This document shows, in pieces, positions 15,576 to 24,495 of a stretch of DNA of 43,038 nt. This stretch comes from Clostridiaceae bacterium (GTDB lineage Bacteria; Bacillota; Clostridia; DSM-8532): positions 1-43,038 of the forward strand of contig JAAYKJ010000081.1 in NCBI GenBank assembly GCA_012522505.1, given 5' to 3'. Position 1 is the first letter of the stretch. The number at the start of each line of letters is the position of its first letter. The notes under the pieces are model-generated. The model was not told the origin of the DNA. It saw nothing but the letters and a program-made list of their open reading frames with translations, and did no database searches. The translations under genes were made by a program, and so were the position numbers.

Positions 15576-17423
15576 TTGAAAACCATCAGTATCATAGATA
15601 GATTTTTACACTTTTTTTCCCAAAACATTAGGAACAGGCTCCTATTGCTATTAATATCATCCACAATCATTCCGGTGCTTATCATAACAATATCATCATA
15701 CTATAACACAAGTAATTTAGTTGAAAAACAGTTTATTGATACCAACCTAAGAATAGTGCAAAATACAAATGATAATTTAGACAATTACATTAATCAAATT
15801 CGTGGAAATCTTCTTTCATTTGTACGTGATGTAGATCTTCTGGAAATACTGAAACACAATACAAATTATGAGTATGGTAGCCCGGGGGTTACATATATTG
15901 AGAACTCTTTATTGAAATTAATGAGTGATGGTAAGGAAATTGATAGTGTTTATTTTTATATCCACTCTGCTGACCGTCTTTACTATCTGGACAGGCAGAA
16001 GCTTGTCATCTATATCATTGAGCACCCTGATTTAGAAAGCACTTCATGGCACTCAAATGCTATTGCTATGTATCGGAACATTTATGTGGAGGACACACAT
16101 GTCACGCAGTTTGACATTAAGACAAGAGATAATAAAAACAATATATTGGTCGATCCATTGGGCAAATCAAAACATGTGCTGTCTTTCTCGTTCGCCATAA
16201 CCGATTTCCCCTATAGGGATGTTATTGGCACTGTTTCAATAAATGTTGACGTAAAAAAGCTTGACAGCATATACAAAAAGGCAAGTGTTAATGATTTTGA
16301 AAGCATTATTATCGAAAACGGGAATGGTACATTGGTATATCCAACAGAGTTATCAGATTTTTGTATTGACTTCATAAACCAAAGAGATATACATAAAGAA
16401 ATAACATATCCAACGGGTAGTTTCAAAAAAATAATAAATGGTGATAAGTATTTGGTACTTTTCGATAATTCTGAATATACCGGCTGGAACGTATATAAAA
16501 TTATTCCAATGAAAATTTTAAATGCCTCCGTTAGAGCTTCCAGTAGATTCAATCTTTTGTTAGGCATATTTTGTACGCTTGTTGTGGTTGTTTTATCCTT
16601 ACTACTTGCCAATAATATCTCCCGTCCCATTGTTAACCTTGCCAACTATATGCGAAACATCAACATTGAATACCTTGAAATAAAAACGACTAACCGATCC
16701 GATGAAATTGGGGTATTGTATAATAGCTATAACAGTATGGCAGTTTTGATAAATGAGCTTATCATTGAGAGATACAAATCCAAAATACGGGAAAAGCAAA
16801 TACAAATAAAAGTTTTACAATCCCAGATCAATCCACATTTTTTGTACAATACACTTCAATCAATAAGTGGTCTTGCTCTTGAGAAAGGTATACCAGAGAT
16901 AAACAATTCAATCTCTTCTCTTGGCTCAATGTTAAGGTACTCAATGGAATCTTTTAAGGACATAGTCACAATAAAAGATGAGCTGTTACATATAGATAAT
17001 TATTTCTATGTACAGAAGCTCCGTTATGAAGACAGTTTGAAATATTCAATTAATGTTTCCGATGCTTTTTTGGGGCTGCCGATTCCTAAGCTTACATTAC
17101 AACCTATTGTAGAAAATGCGGTTATGTATGGTGTTGAGAAAACAATCGATGGCTGCACCATAGAGATTCATAGTTTCCAGCAGAATGATAAAGTTTACTT
17201 GACCATAACGGATGATGGTCCTGGAATGTCACAAGACATCCTAAAGAAAGTGATATCCGATATCGAAAACGATAGGAATGGAGTCTCAAAAACACGGGGA
17301 ATCGGGTTGTATAACGTAAATGCAAGAATTAAATATGCTTTTGGTGAAGAGTATGGATTAAATATACAAAGTGAAGAAGGGAAAGGAACATGCGTTACTT
17401 TGATACTTCCACCAAATCATTAA
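15576..17423 (+). CDS. YesM-type sensor histidine kinase
   Basis: This 615-residue membrane kinase has a first helix near residues 20-40, a large extracellular sensor region of about 280 residues, a second helix near 325-348 and a HAMP linker (NNISRPIVNLANYM). The His_kinase domain follows, with the phospho-His in QINPHFLYNTLQS (H421). The ATPase domain shows PIVENAVMYG, DDGPGM and GIGLYNV. It would phosphorylate the neighbouring YesN-type regulator, which is broken by an amber codon. The start is TTG at 15576 because GGGAGG lies about ten bases before it; the TTG at 15558 overlaps that site. The external signal is probably a sugar, as in related systems. Confidence 0.9.
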   Translation: MKTISIIDRFLHFFSQNIRNRLLLLLISSTIIPVLIITISSYYNTSNLVEKQFIDTNLRIVQNTNDNLDNYINQIRGNLLSFVRDVDLLEILKHNTNYEYGSPGVTYIENSLLKLMSDGKEIDSVYFYIHSADRLYYLDRQKLVIYIIEHPDLESTSWHSNAIAMYRNIYVEDTHVTQFDIKTRDNKNNILVDPLGKSKHVLSFSFAITDFPYRDVIGTVSINVDVKKLDSIYKKASVNDFESIIIENGNGTLVYPTELSDFCIDFINQRDIHKEITYPTGSFKKIINGDKYLVLFDNSEYTGWNVYKIIPMKILNASVRASSRFNLLLGIFCTLVVVVLSLLLANNISRPIVNLANYMRNINIEYLEIKTTNRSDEIGVLYNSYNSMAVLINELIIERYKSKIREKQIQIKVLQSQINPHFLYNTLQSISGLALEKGIPEINNSISSLGSMLRYSMESFKDIVTIKDELLHIDNYFYVQKLRYEDSLKYSINVSDAFLGLPIPKLTLQPIVENAVMYGVEKTIDGCTIEIHSFQQNDKVYLTITDDGPGMSQDILKKVISDIENDRNGVSKTRGIGLYNVNARIKYAFGEEYGLNIQSEEGKGTCVTLILPPNH

Positions 17424-17476
17424 TTTTGTGTTGTTATTTTTTTGGATTTGCATCTGGTGAGGGCTGAAGAACGGTC

Positions 17477-17491
17477 GTGAAAGCGATATCG
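17477..17491 (+). promoter_or_regulatory. Candidate CcpA-binding (cre-like) site
   Basis: TGAAAGCGATATC fits the cre core TGNAANCGNWNNC, though the flanking bases are not A/T. It lies about 40 bases before the esterase start and could mediate carbon catabolite repression. Confidence 0.35.
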
Positions 17492-17529
17492 GCTTATTCT
17501 ATATAAGGAAAGATGGGAAGGTGGAATCA

Positions 17530-18465
17530 TTGGCAAACAGGAATGATATACTGAAATGCCTGGGGGATTTTCCCCAAAAATGTGCTCTGGATATGGAAGT
17601 AATTAAAACAATACAAAAAGGAACTCATACGCTTCAGCTTGTTCAATATGCAGTTGAACAAGGGGAGAGAATAAATGCTTGGCTATTAATCCCTGCCGAC
17701 GTAAATGAAAGTAATCCTGCTATAATTGCGATTCACCAGCATGGTGGAGAATTTTATCTTGGAAAATCAGAACCAGCGGGATTAACGAAAAACAGGATGT
17801 ATCATTATGGGCTGGATTTGTGTTTGCGGGGATATGTAGTATTATGCCCGGATCACCTGGGGTTTGAAGACAGAAGGCCCACAGAATATGAAAGGCATGA
17901 AAACGCGTATTTACAAGACGGGGGATATGAACGGTTTCTGTTCTGCAAGTATATTAGTGAAGGAAGTACCTTACAGGCAAAGTATCTCTGGGATCTTAGC
18001 CGTGGTATTGATCTGCTGCAATCTTTGGATTATGTGGACAACAATAGGATAGGAGCAATCGGACATTCACTCGGGGGGCAGGAAACGCTATGGCTTACAT
18101 GGTTTGATGAGCGCATAAAAGCAGCTGTATGCTCTTGTGGAATAGGTCAACTAAAGACCATTTTCAGAGAAAAAATAAACCATAACTTTGCTATGTTTAC
18201 GTTTGGACTAAGTAAAATATGTGATATCGGTGATCTGGTTTGCGATATCGCTCCGAGGCCATTTATGATGAGTAACGGCTACTATGACAGTCTATTCCCC
18301 ATTGACGGCGTGGAGGAAATTATAAAGCAGGCAAAAAGAAAGTATCAAAGCCTTCAGGCAGAGGAGCATTTTTGTTCTGTTGTTTTTGAAGACGGACATT
18401 CTTTCCCTGATGATGTAAAGATCAAGGCTTATGAATGGCTGGATAAGTTTATTATGCACAAATAA
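17530..18465 (+). CDS. Alpha/beta-hydrolase, dienelactone hydrolase/acetyl-esterase-like
   Basis: This 311-residue cytosolic hydrolase has the nucleophile elbow GHSLGGQ (Ser near residue 180), a candidate acid in GYYDSLFP and the His in EDGHSFP. An N-terminal cap strand leads to the oxyanion segment AIHQHGGEF. The family cleaves carboxylic esters, often acetyl groups on sugars. It follows the histidine-kinase gene by about 100 bases, in the same direction. The start is uncertain: TTG at 17530 has AAGGTGG at a good distance, while GTG at 17521 overlaps that site. Role in deacetylating imported oligosaccharides is an inference from location. Confidence 0.82.
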   Translation: MANRNDILKCLGDFPQKCALDMEVIKTIQKGTHTLQLVQYAVEQGERINAWLLIPADVNESNPAIIAIHQHGGEFYLGKSEPAGLTKNRMYHYGLDLCLRGYVVLCPDHLGFEDRRPTEYERHENAYLQDGGYERFLFCKYISEGSTLQAKYLWDLSRGIDLLQSLDYVDNNRIGAIGHSLGGQETLWLTWFDERIKAAVCSCGIGQLKTIFREKINHNFAMFTFGLSKICDIGDLVCDIAPRPFMMSNGYYDSLFPIDGVEEIIKQAKRKYQSLQAEEHFCSVVFEDGHSFPDDVKIKAYEWLDKFIMHK

Positions 18466-18479
18466 AGCCCGGAATGCTT

Positions 18480-18508
18480 TTGCAAAAACCCCGCAAAAAT
18501 GGTATTAT
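18480..18508 (+). promoter_or_regulatory. Predicted promoter of the cupin-regulator/acyl-CoA synthetase operon
   Basis: TTGCAA (18480-18485) and TATTAT (18503-18508) are 17 bases apart, with a TG one base before the -10. It begins just after the esterase stop. Confidence 0.55.
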
Positions 18509-18660
18509 CACAGGTGGATCGAATACCCAAAAGAAAGGATATTTTGTGATACAGGCATCTTTAACCGACGATTTTCTTCGTACCACAAGTGTAGGGAATG
18601 GGTTCTGAGGATGTAGGGTGCCAATTCAATTGAAATATTCCAAAAACAGGAGGGTTCATT

Positions 18661-19224
18661 ATGACCGAGAGTATTGTCCAAATCGCTGAAAGAATTCGTG
18701 AACTCAGGGAAGTATCCGAGATTCCCTGTGATGTTCTAGCGAAGAAACTGAACATACCAATTGAAACATACACGCGGTACGAAAAAGCGCAGGAGGGAAT
18801 CCCCATCAGCGTCCTGTATAAAATAGCAGCCATATTGAATGTTGAGTTAACAGAACTGCTAACTGGTTCAACGCCGCACCTTCATCATTATTGTTATGTA
18901 AAAAACGGGGAGGCTCCACCGATTGAAAGGTACAAAGGATACCAGTTCCAAAGTCTCGCGTTTAATTTCAAAGGCAAGAAAATTGAGCCTTTGCTGGTGA
19001 CCATTGAGCCTGAAGAAAACAAGAAAATGGAGTTGGTAACCCACCGTGGACAGGAATTTAATTATGTTCTGGAGGGGCGTATCAAGATCATCCTGGGGGG
19101 CACTGAAATCGTGATGTCACCAGGCGACTCGATCTACTTTGATCCCACAATACCCCATGGACAGACGGCGATGGATGATGCTGCCGGTAAATTTTTGACG
19201 GTTATATTTCACGATATATCATGA
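18661..19224 (+). CDS. XRE-family regulator with C-terminal cupin sensor domain
   Basis: This 187-residue DNA-binding protein has an N-terminal HTH (residues ~9-62, with DVLAKKLNIPIETYTRYEKAQ) and a C-terminal cupin barrel (~110-185, including HRGQEFNYVLEGR and PGDSIYFDPTIPHG). Such proteins usually regulate an adjacent catabolic gene in response to a small ligand in the cupin. An acyl-CoA synthetase follows within a few tens of bases, so the pair is a likely self-contained operon in which this protein governs its own transcript. AGGAGGG precedes the ATG. Confidence 0.9.
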   Translation: MTESIVQIAERIRELREVSEIPCDVLAKKLNIPIETYTRYEKAQEGIPISVLYKIAAILNVELTELLTGSTPHLHHYCYVKNGEAPPIERYKGYQFQSLAFNFKGKKIEPLLVTIEPEENKKMELVTHRGQEFNYVLEGRIKIILGGTEIVMSPGDSIYFDPTIPHGQTAMDDAAGKFLTVIFHDIS

Positions 19225-19260
19225 AGGCTTATGCCAGATTCACAGGGCAGAAGAGGAGAT

Positions 19261-20925
19261 ATGCAACGAATGATTGAGAGATTTTTACCAAGAACAAAAT
19301 TTGATTCCTATGAAGATTTTAAGGCCAACTATCAGGTGAACGCACCGGAAGATTTTAATTTTGCATATGATGTGATGGATGCCTGGGCTAGTGAAGCACC
19401 TGATAAAATCGCGATGGTCTGGTGTAATGACGCGGGTGAAGAGAAGATTATCTGCTTTCAGGAATTGAAGCGGTTGAGCGATAAAGCAGCCAACTTTTTT
19501 AAAACACAGGGCATTCAAAAAGGCGATGTTGTGATGACGCTTCTGAAAAGATGTTGGCAATACTGGGTCTGCACACTGGCGCTTGAAAAGCTGGGCGCCA
19601 TTTCCATACCGGCTACCATTCAATTGACAGCGAAGGATATTATCTATCGCAATCAAGCAGCTTCGGTAAAAATGATTGTATCGGTAGCAGAGGAACCAAT
19701 CGCAACCAACGTTGAGCAAGCTATGGTTCAGTCTCCTACTGTAAAATGTAAAGCATTGGTGGGAGGATGCAGGGAAGGGTGGCTGGATTTTGATACCGAA
19801 CTTGAAAAGGCTTGCGAGAAATGGGTAAGACCCACCGGATGTGATGCGGCCGGAGGCGAGGATATCATGCTGATGTATTTTACTTCCGGCACAACGGGTA
19901 TGCCTAAAATCGTAGTTCATGATTTTTATCATCCCCTTGGACATATTGTTACGGCTCATTATTGGCAACAGTTGAGAGAGGAAGACCTCCATCTGACCGT
20001 TTCCGATTCAGGATGGGCCAAATGCGGATGGGGGAAACTATATGGGCAGTGGATATGCGGGGCTGCTATCTTTGTGTATGACATGGAACGGTTTGTTCCG
20101 GATCATTTGCTAAAGGTCATGGAGAAATACCAAATCACTTCATTTTGTGCACCGCCAACCATCTATCGGTTTCTGATTAAAGAGGACTTATCGAAGTATG
20201 ATCTGTCCAGTATAAAAAAAGCATTTACCGCTGGAGAACCGTTAAATCCCGAAGTGTACTACCAATTTAAGAGAGCAACCGGACTGAATATTCTTGAAGG
20301 GTTCGGACAGAGTGAAACCACGGTAATCTGTGCCAATTTTGAATGGAACACACCCAAGATAGGCTCTATGGGGAGACCATCCCCGCTATATGATATTGAT
20401 ATTGTAGGTGAGAATGGCCGTTCATGCCCTGCCGGCTCCGAGGGAAACATCGTCATTAAAAATCTGGATCATCGCTTGCCGCCAGGGCTTTTTAAAGGGT
20501 ATTACCGTGATGAGGAAGCCACAGCAAAAGTCTGGCGTGACGGCACTTATCACACCGGTGATGTCGCCTGGCGCGATGAGGCCGGTTACTATTGGTTTGT
20601 TGGCAGGTCGGACGATGTAATTAAATGCTCGGGATATCGCATTGGTCCTTTTGAAGTTGAAAGTGCTTTGATCGCGCACCCCGCTGTATTGGAATGTGCG
20701 GTTACTGCAGTACCCGATGAAATCAGGGGCCAGGTGGTTAAGGCCACCGTGGTCTTGGCAAAGGGGTATCAAGGTAGCGATGAGCTTGTTAAGCAGTTGC
20801 AGGCCCATGTCAAAAAGGTTACCGCACCCTATAAGTATCCACGGGTGGTGGAATTTGTCGAGGAACTTCCCAAGACCATCAGCGGAAAGATTAAAAGAAA
20901 TATGATCAGGCAGAGAGATGCATAA
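19261..20925 (+). CDS. AMP-binding acyl-CoA synthetase (acetyl/medium-chain type)
   Basis: This ~554-residue adenylate-forming enzyme activates a carboxylic acid to acyl-AMP and then acyl-CoA. Visible core motifs are YFTSGTTGMPKIV (ATP loop), EGFGQSETT, the YHTGDVAWRD segment, GRSDDVIKCSGYRI at the hinge, and PKTISGKIKRN near the end, whose Lys drives adenylation. It sits just downstream of the cupin-type XRE regulator. Start choice is unsettled: ATGs at 19231, 19261 and 19270 are all in frame; GAGGAG at 19253-19258 is too near the second and rather far from the third. Acid specificity cannot be read from sequence. Confidence 0.92.
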   Translation: MQRMIERFLPRTKFDSYEDFKANYQVNAPEDFNFAYDVMDAWASEAPDKIAMVWCNDAGEEKIICFQELKRLSDKAANFFKTQGIQKGDVVMTLLKRCWQYWVCTLALEKLGAISIPATIQLTAKDIIYRNQAASVKMIVSVAEEPIATNVEQAMVQSPTVKCKALVGGCREGWLDFDTELEKACEKWVRPTGCDAAGGEDIMLMYFTSGTTGMPKIVVHDFYHPLGHIVTAHYWQQLREEDLHLTVSDSGWAKCGWGKLYGQWICGAAIFVYDMERFVPDHLLKVMEKYQITSFCAPPTIYRFLIKEDLSKYDLSSIKKAFTAGEPLNPEVYYQFKRATGLNILEGFGQSETTVICANFEWNTPKIGSMGRPSPLYDIDIVGENGRSCPAGSEGNIVIKNLDHRLPPGLFKGYYRDEEATAKVWRDGTYHTGDVAWRDEAGYYWFVGRSDDVIKCSGYRIGPFEVESALIAHPAVLECAVTAVPDEIRGQVVKATVVLAKGYQGSDELVKQLQAHVKKVTAPYKYPRVVEFVEELPKTISGKIKRNMIRQRDA

Positions 20926-20975
20926 AATAAGAAAAATTTTATGTATGTGAAGCAACGCCATCGAATAAACCTTCA

Positions 20976-21015
20976 AGGGCTTCTTGCGCCCTGAGCGCAT
21001 AGTGAAGCCCTTTTT
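20976..21015 (+). terminator. Intrinsic terminator after the acyl-CoA synthetase gene
   Basis: AGGGCTTC (20976-20983) pairs with GAAGCCCT (21004-21011), with an inner TGCGC/GCGCA helix, followed by TTTTT. Confidence 0.85.
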
Positions 21016-21146
21016 GCTGTTCAATCCTGCACATCACTGAAATTATTGTCGAAATCTTGGGTAAGCGTACCAATTCTGTGGTATGATAAATGTGGTGATA
21101 AACCATGACGCACGACAACCAGCAGATGTAATTTGGGGGGGATATC

Positions 21147-21872
21147 GTGTCCCGGTTTCTGTATGGCTTTGGAATGGTTATTCTATATTTTGTAGTGTTT
21201 ATTGGCATAATCATTCCCATACGAAAGCTGTTTTCTACAAAGAGTGAAAAGTTTCGAAAGACGCTTCATATGGGGGCGCTTTTTTCCATATTTGTGTTTC
21301 TGTATGCCTTCAAGTTTTGGTGGCATGCTGTAATAGCCTGCCTAATCCTCATCATTATCATATTCCCAGTTCTCCACTTCGCCGAAAGGCTTAAGGGATA
21401 TTCGACGTTGCTTGTTCAACGAAAGCCCAATGAAGTGAAATGGAGTATGATTCAAATATTCACGGCTTTTAGTATTGTATTAACGGTGGGCTGGGGTCTG
21501 TTCAATTCACGATATCTTGCTTTGGCAAGCTTGTTCACCTGGGGGTTCGGTGATGCGGCAGCAGCATTGGTAGGCAAACGATTTGGCAAACGCAAACTTC
21601 GGGGGCGCCTAATCGAAGGTGTGAAATCAGTTGAAGGCAGCGTTGCCATGGCACTGGTAGCATTCGTTGCCTGTGCGATTGTATTGTTTGTCAAAGGTGA
21701 AACACCTTGGTATATCAGTCTCATTGCAGCGGGGGCAGCGGCTGTTGTTGCTTCCATAGTCGAACTATACACCCGCAATGGTGCAGATACAATTACCTGC
21801 CCCCTTGCGGCACTTGTTGTTTTGTCTGTGATATTATGGGCGTTTGGAGGTATAACACCGGTATGGATGTAA
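21147..21872 (+). CDS. Polyprenol (dolichol/phytol) kinase-like membrane protein
   Basis: This 241-residue multi-helix membrane protein carries the family signature FTWGFGDAAAALVGKRFGKRK followed by GVKSVEGS, as in CTP-dependent dolichol and phytol kinases and CDP-diglyceride synthetase relatives. It would phosphorylate a lipid alcohol in the membrane; the exact lipid is unknown. The start is GTG at 21147 behind GGGGGG. Its last codons overlap the start of the next gene by ten bases, implying translational coupling. Confidence 0.82.
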   Translation: MSRFLYGFGMVILYFVVFIGIIIPIRKLFSTKSEKFRKTLHMGALFSIFVFLYAFKFWWHAVIACLILIIIIFPVLHFAERLKGYSTLLVQRKPNEVKWSMIQIFTAFSIVLTVGWGLFNSRYLALASLFTWGFGDAAAALVGKRFGKRKLRGRLIEGVKSVEGSVAMALVAFVACAIVLFVKGETPWYISLIAAGAAAVVASIVELYTRNGADTITCPLAALVVLSVILWAFGGITPVWM

Positions 21873-22486
21873 GCAATAAACGTGGTAGCAGAACACTTCT
21901 TGCCTCCGTATTACTCAGCGCACCTGGCCCATTGGTTTTGGGTCTGGGCTTGCTTGTGGGAAGTTCCACCACACAAATAGCTGATTTTGTGCGACGCACT
22001 GTTGAACTTGCGGCAACCATTATTTCCTGGTGTGTCTTTCGTACAACGTCAGACCTCCCGAAAGACGATGAAAAGCGCGTCCGGCTAGAGGACCGTGTTG
22101 ATATGGTTGTGGGTATCGCAATGATTGTATCCGGTGTAGCTATGGGGTGTCTGGCCGTTATTGGCCTTATCCATCCGGCCGAAAAGGGAAATGTAACTCC
22201 TGCATTAATCATCGCAGCTCTGGGCGTCATCAGTAACGGTATTCTTGCAATGAACTATACGGTAGTCAACAAAAAAACACCGAATGATGTCATAAAAGCG
22301 CAAAGGGCTTTATACCGCACGAAAACGGTTGTGGACGGTTGCGTTTGCTGTGCACTTGCTGCAGTCATGCTGCTAACAGGAAACGTGGCCAGGTTTGCAG
22401 ATTTTGCGGGTGGGCTTGCCGTTACTGCAGTATTAATCCTTAATGGACTTAAGTTGTTAACCCGAAGGTTAGCGAAAAGAAAGTAG
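21863..22486 (+). CDS. Membrane protein resembling a cation diffusion facilitator domain
   Basis: The 207-residue product has about five to six membrane helices. Its layout resembles the CDF transporter membrane domain: a helix ending in ADFVRRTVELAATIISW, a charged loop (RVRLEDRVDM), and a later ALYRTKTVVDGCVCC segment where CDF pumps carry an HxxxD metal site. The His is replaced (by Arg or Lys) and there is no C-terminal metal-sensing domain, so transport of zinc-type metals is doubtful. The ATG at 21863 overlaps the end of the polyprenol-kinase-like gene. An upstream in-frame ATG at 21836 is possible. A functional link to lipid phosphorylation is suggested only by the overlap. Confidence 0.6.
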   Translation: MDVSNKRGSRTLLASVLLSAPGPLVLGLGLLVGSSTTQIADFVRRTVELAATIISWCVFRTTSDLPKDDEKRVRLEDRVDMVVGIAMIVSGVAMGCLAVIGLIHPAEKGNVTPALIIAALGVISNGILAMNYTVVNKKTPNDVIKAQRALYRTKTVVDGCVCCALAAVMLLTGNVARFADFAGGLAVTAVLILNGLKLLTRRLAKRK

Positions 22487-22581
22487 GAACCGAGGTTTCA
22501 GTAATGGTCCTTAGTAGGCAAAGTATGTCTGGTGGCTTGCTCAATATACTCGTTACTGTAAAGGAATTAAAGCCGTAAGGT

Positions 22582-22610
22582 TTGAAAAAAGGCGGCAGAA
22601 ATGCTATAAT
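22582..22610 (+). promoter_or_regulatory. Strong sigma-A-type promoter for the GH43 gene
   Basis: TTGAAA (22582-22587) and TATAAT (22605-22610) are exactly 17 bases apart. The leader would be about 130 bases, and it contains a small TCCTGA/TCAGGA hairpin followed by six A. Confidence 0.75.
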
Positions 22611-22750
22611 CGGCTGGAGTGTAAGGATATCCTGACGTTTACTCAGGAAAAAAGACAATGATGAGCGACCAGCATCGATAATGTTTGTCCCTTAATTTAG
22701 GATGACCTGCAAGTTTGCCGGGTAAAAATACATAATAAAGGAGAATGAAC

Positions 22751-24382
22751 ATGATACGCAATCCAGTACTTCCGGGTTTTAATCCCGATCCAGCAATCAT
22801 CCGGGTTGGCGATGATTATTATATTGCCACATCATCCTTCGAATGGTTTCCTGGAATTCCAATTTACCACTCGAAGGACCTTGTTCACTGGAAATTGGTG
22901 GATTATGCATTGAAAACGAAAAAGCTTATCGATCTAACCTGTCTGCCGCCTTCAAAAGGCGTTTGGGCGCCATGCTTAAGCTATTGTGAAGCTGAAAAGC
23001 GTTTCTATTTAATTTATTCCAATGTATACAACTCAAATGAATTGCAATTTGATGTAGATAACTTTCTTATATGGTCAGACAGCATACATGGGCCGTGGAG
23101 CGATCCCGTATATATCAATTCCAGTGGTTTTGATCCCTCCCTGTTTCATGATGATGACGGTAGAAAATGGGTTATGAACCAAGAACGTGATTTTCGCCCC
23201 GGACACCAGATGATGCGGCCAATTGTCTTACAGGAGTATTGCCCACATCAAAGGAAACTGATTGGCAGTCCCGTACGACTTACCTATGGTGCCACTAAAC
23301 GTGGGTTTACCGAAGCACCGCATATTTATAAGCGTAACGGTTGGTATTATCTTATGACGGCTGAAGGGGGAACAGGTTACGGTCATTGTGTGGCCATGCT
23401 TCGAAGTAAAGAGATTACAGGCCCATATGAAAGCGACCCGAATAACCCGGTCATTAATTCATGTACGCAAGAGTTTACCATGCGTCCAGAAATAAACTAC
23501 GCCATGACGGATTTATATAATCCTGACGTGATTCTTCAGAAAGCTGGACATGGGTCGTTGGTAGAAACACAAACGGGTGAATGGTACGTCGCTCATTTAT
23601 GTGGCAGGCCCGTACTGCCCCAAATGAGGTGTGTTCTTGGTCGTGAAACCGCAATTCAGAAAGTAGAGTGGACGGATGATGGTTGGCTGCGTATGGCGGA
23701 TGGTACCAATATCGCCAAAGATACGGTACCTGCTCCTCGTCTGCCTGCCCACCCGTTTCCAAAAGAAAATCCTCGCTGTGATTTTGATAGCCCGACTTTA
23801 GACCTGCATTTTTGCACACCTCGCAATGAGATAACTCCAGACTGGGCAAATCTGACGGCGCGCCCAGGGCATTTGCGCCTGCGTGGTAGGGAGTCTCTGA
23901 CCAGCAACCATCATCCCAGCCTGATAGCCAGGCGGCTGACTTCTCTTCATGCGACAGTAACGACCAAAATGGAGTTTTCAGCAGACTCGTATCTGCACCT
24001 TGCCGGGCTTACATTCTACTATGAATCCTCTAATTATTACTGCATTGTTAAAACCTACAGTGAGGAGCTCCAAAGCAATATTGTGACTGTTAATGGGCTT
24101 GTAAACAAAACCTATGTGGATGGTGACAATGCCTATGCGGTGGTGGATAAGGATGCCCCGATATATCTTAGGGCGCAGGCTAAAGAGGATCGTCTGCAGT
24201 TTTCATATAGTACCGATGGCAAAGAATTCACAGATCTGGGACCTGCATTTGATCTGACCACGCTATCGGATGAAGCCAGCTGTTTTGGTGAGTTTACGGG
24301 TACTTTTGTTGGTGTTTTTGCACAAGACAGCCATACACGTGAAAAATATGCTGACTTTGACTACTTTGAATATTCTGAATAG
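22751..24382 (+). CDS. Glycoside hydrolase family 43 beta-xylosidase/arabinofuranosidase
   Basis: This 543-residue enzyme lacks a signal peptide, so it acts inside the cell on imported oligosaccharides. The five-blade propeller carries the catalytic base in GFNPDPAII (D13), the pKa-tuning Asp in SSGFDPSLF (D128) and the acid Glu in GFTEAPHIY (E188). The C-terminal ~200 residues form the beta-sandwich typical of family-43 beta-xylosidases (SYLHLAGLTFYYESSNYYC). I start at the ATG at 22751, seven bases after AGGAG; an ATG at 22745 is too close to that site. It is monocistronic between a strong promoter and a bidirectional terminator. Xylosidase versus arabinosidase activity cannot be settled from the sequence alone. 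Confidence 0.93.
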   Translation: MIRNPVLPGFNPDPAIIRVGDDYYIATSSFEWFPGIPIYHSKDLVHWKLVDYALKTKKLIDLTCLPPSKGVWAPCLSYCEAEKRFYLIYSNVYNSNELQFDVDNFLIWSDSIHGPWSDPVYINSSGFDPSLFHDDDGRKWVMNQERDFRPGHQMMRPIVLQEYCPHQRKLIGSPVRLTYGATKRGFTEAPHIYKRNGWYYLMTAEGGTGYGHCVAMLRSKEITGPYESDPNNPVINSCTQEFTMRPEINYAMTDLYNPDVILQKAGHGSLVETQTGEWYVAHLCGRPVLPQMRCVLGRETAIQKVEWTDDGWLRMADGTNIAKDTVPAPRLPAHPFPKENPRCDFDSPTLDLHFCTPRNEITPDWANLTARPGHLRLRGRESLTSNHHPSLIARRLTSLHATVTTKMEFSADSYLHLAGLTFYYESSNYYCIVKTYSEELQSNIVTVNGLVNKTYVDGDNAYAVVDKDAPIYLRAQAKEDRLQFSYSTDGKEFTDLGPAFDLTTLSDEASCFGEFTGTFVGVFAQDSHTREKYADFDYFEYSE

Positions 24383-24450
24383 AAAGATAGAAACGGCAGG
24401 TTGTTCTGCTTCAGCCAAACGAGTGTCGGTTACAAACGAGCGTCGATAAA

Positions 24451-24485
24451 AAAGAGCCAGGGAATTGTTTCCTGGCTCTTTTCTC
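24451..24485. terminator. Bidirectional intrinsic terminator
   Basis: AAAGAGCCAGG (24451-24461) and CCTGGCTCTTT (24471-24481) form a perfect 11-pair stem flanked by A and T runs. It lies between the convergent GH43 and DUF1015 genes. Confidence 0.88.
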
Positions 24486-24495
24486 ATGACAAATT

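Noticed and set aside
22611-22750. A riboswitch in the GH43 leader
   Set aside because: Only one small hairpin is visible, with no recognised aptamer consensus.
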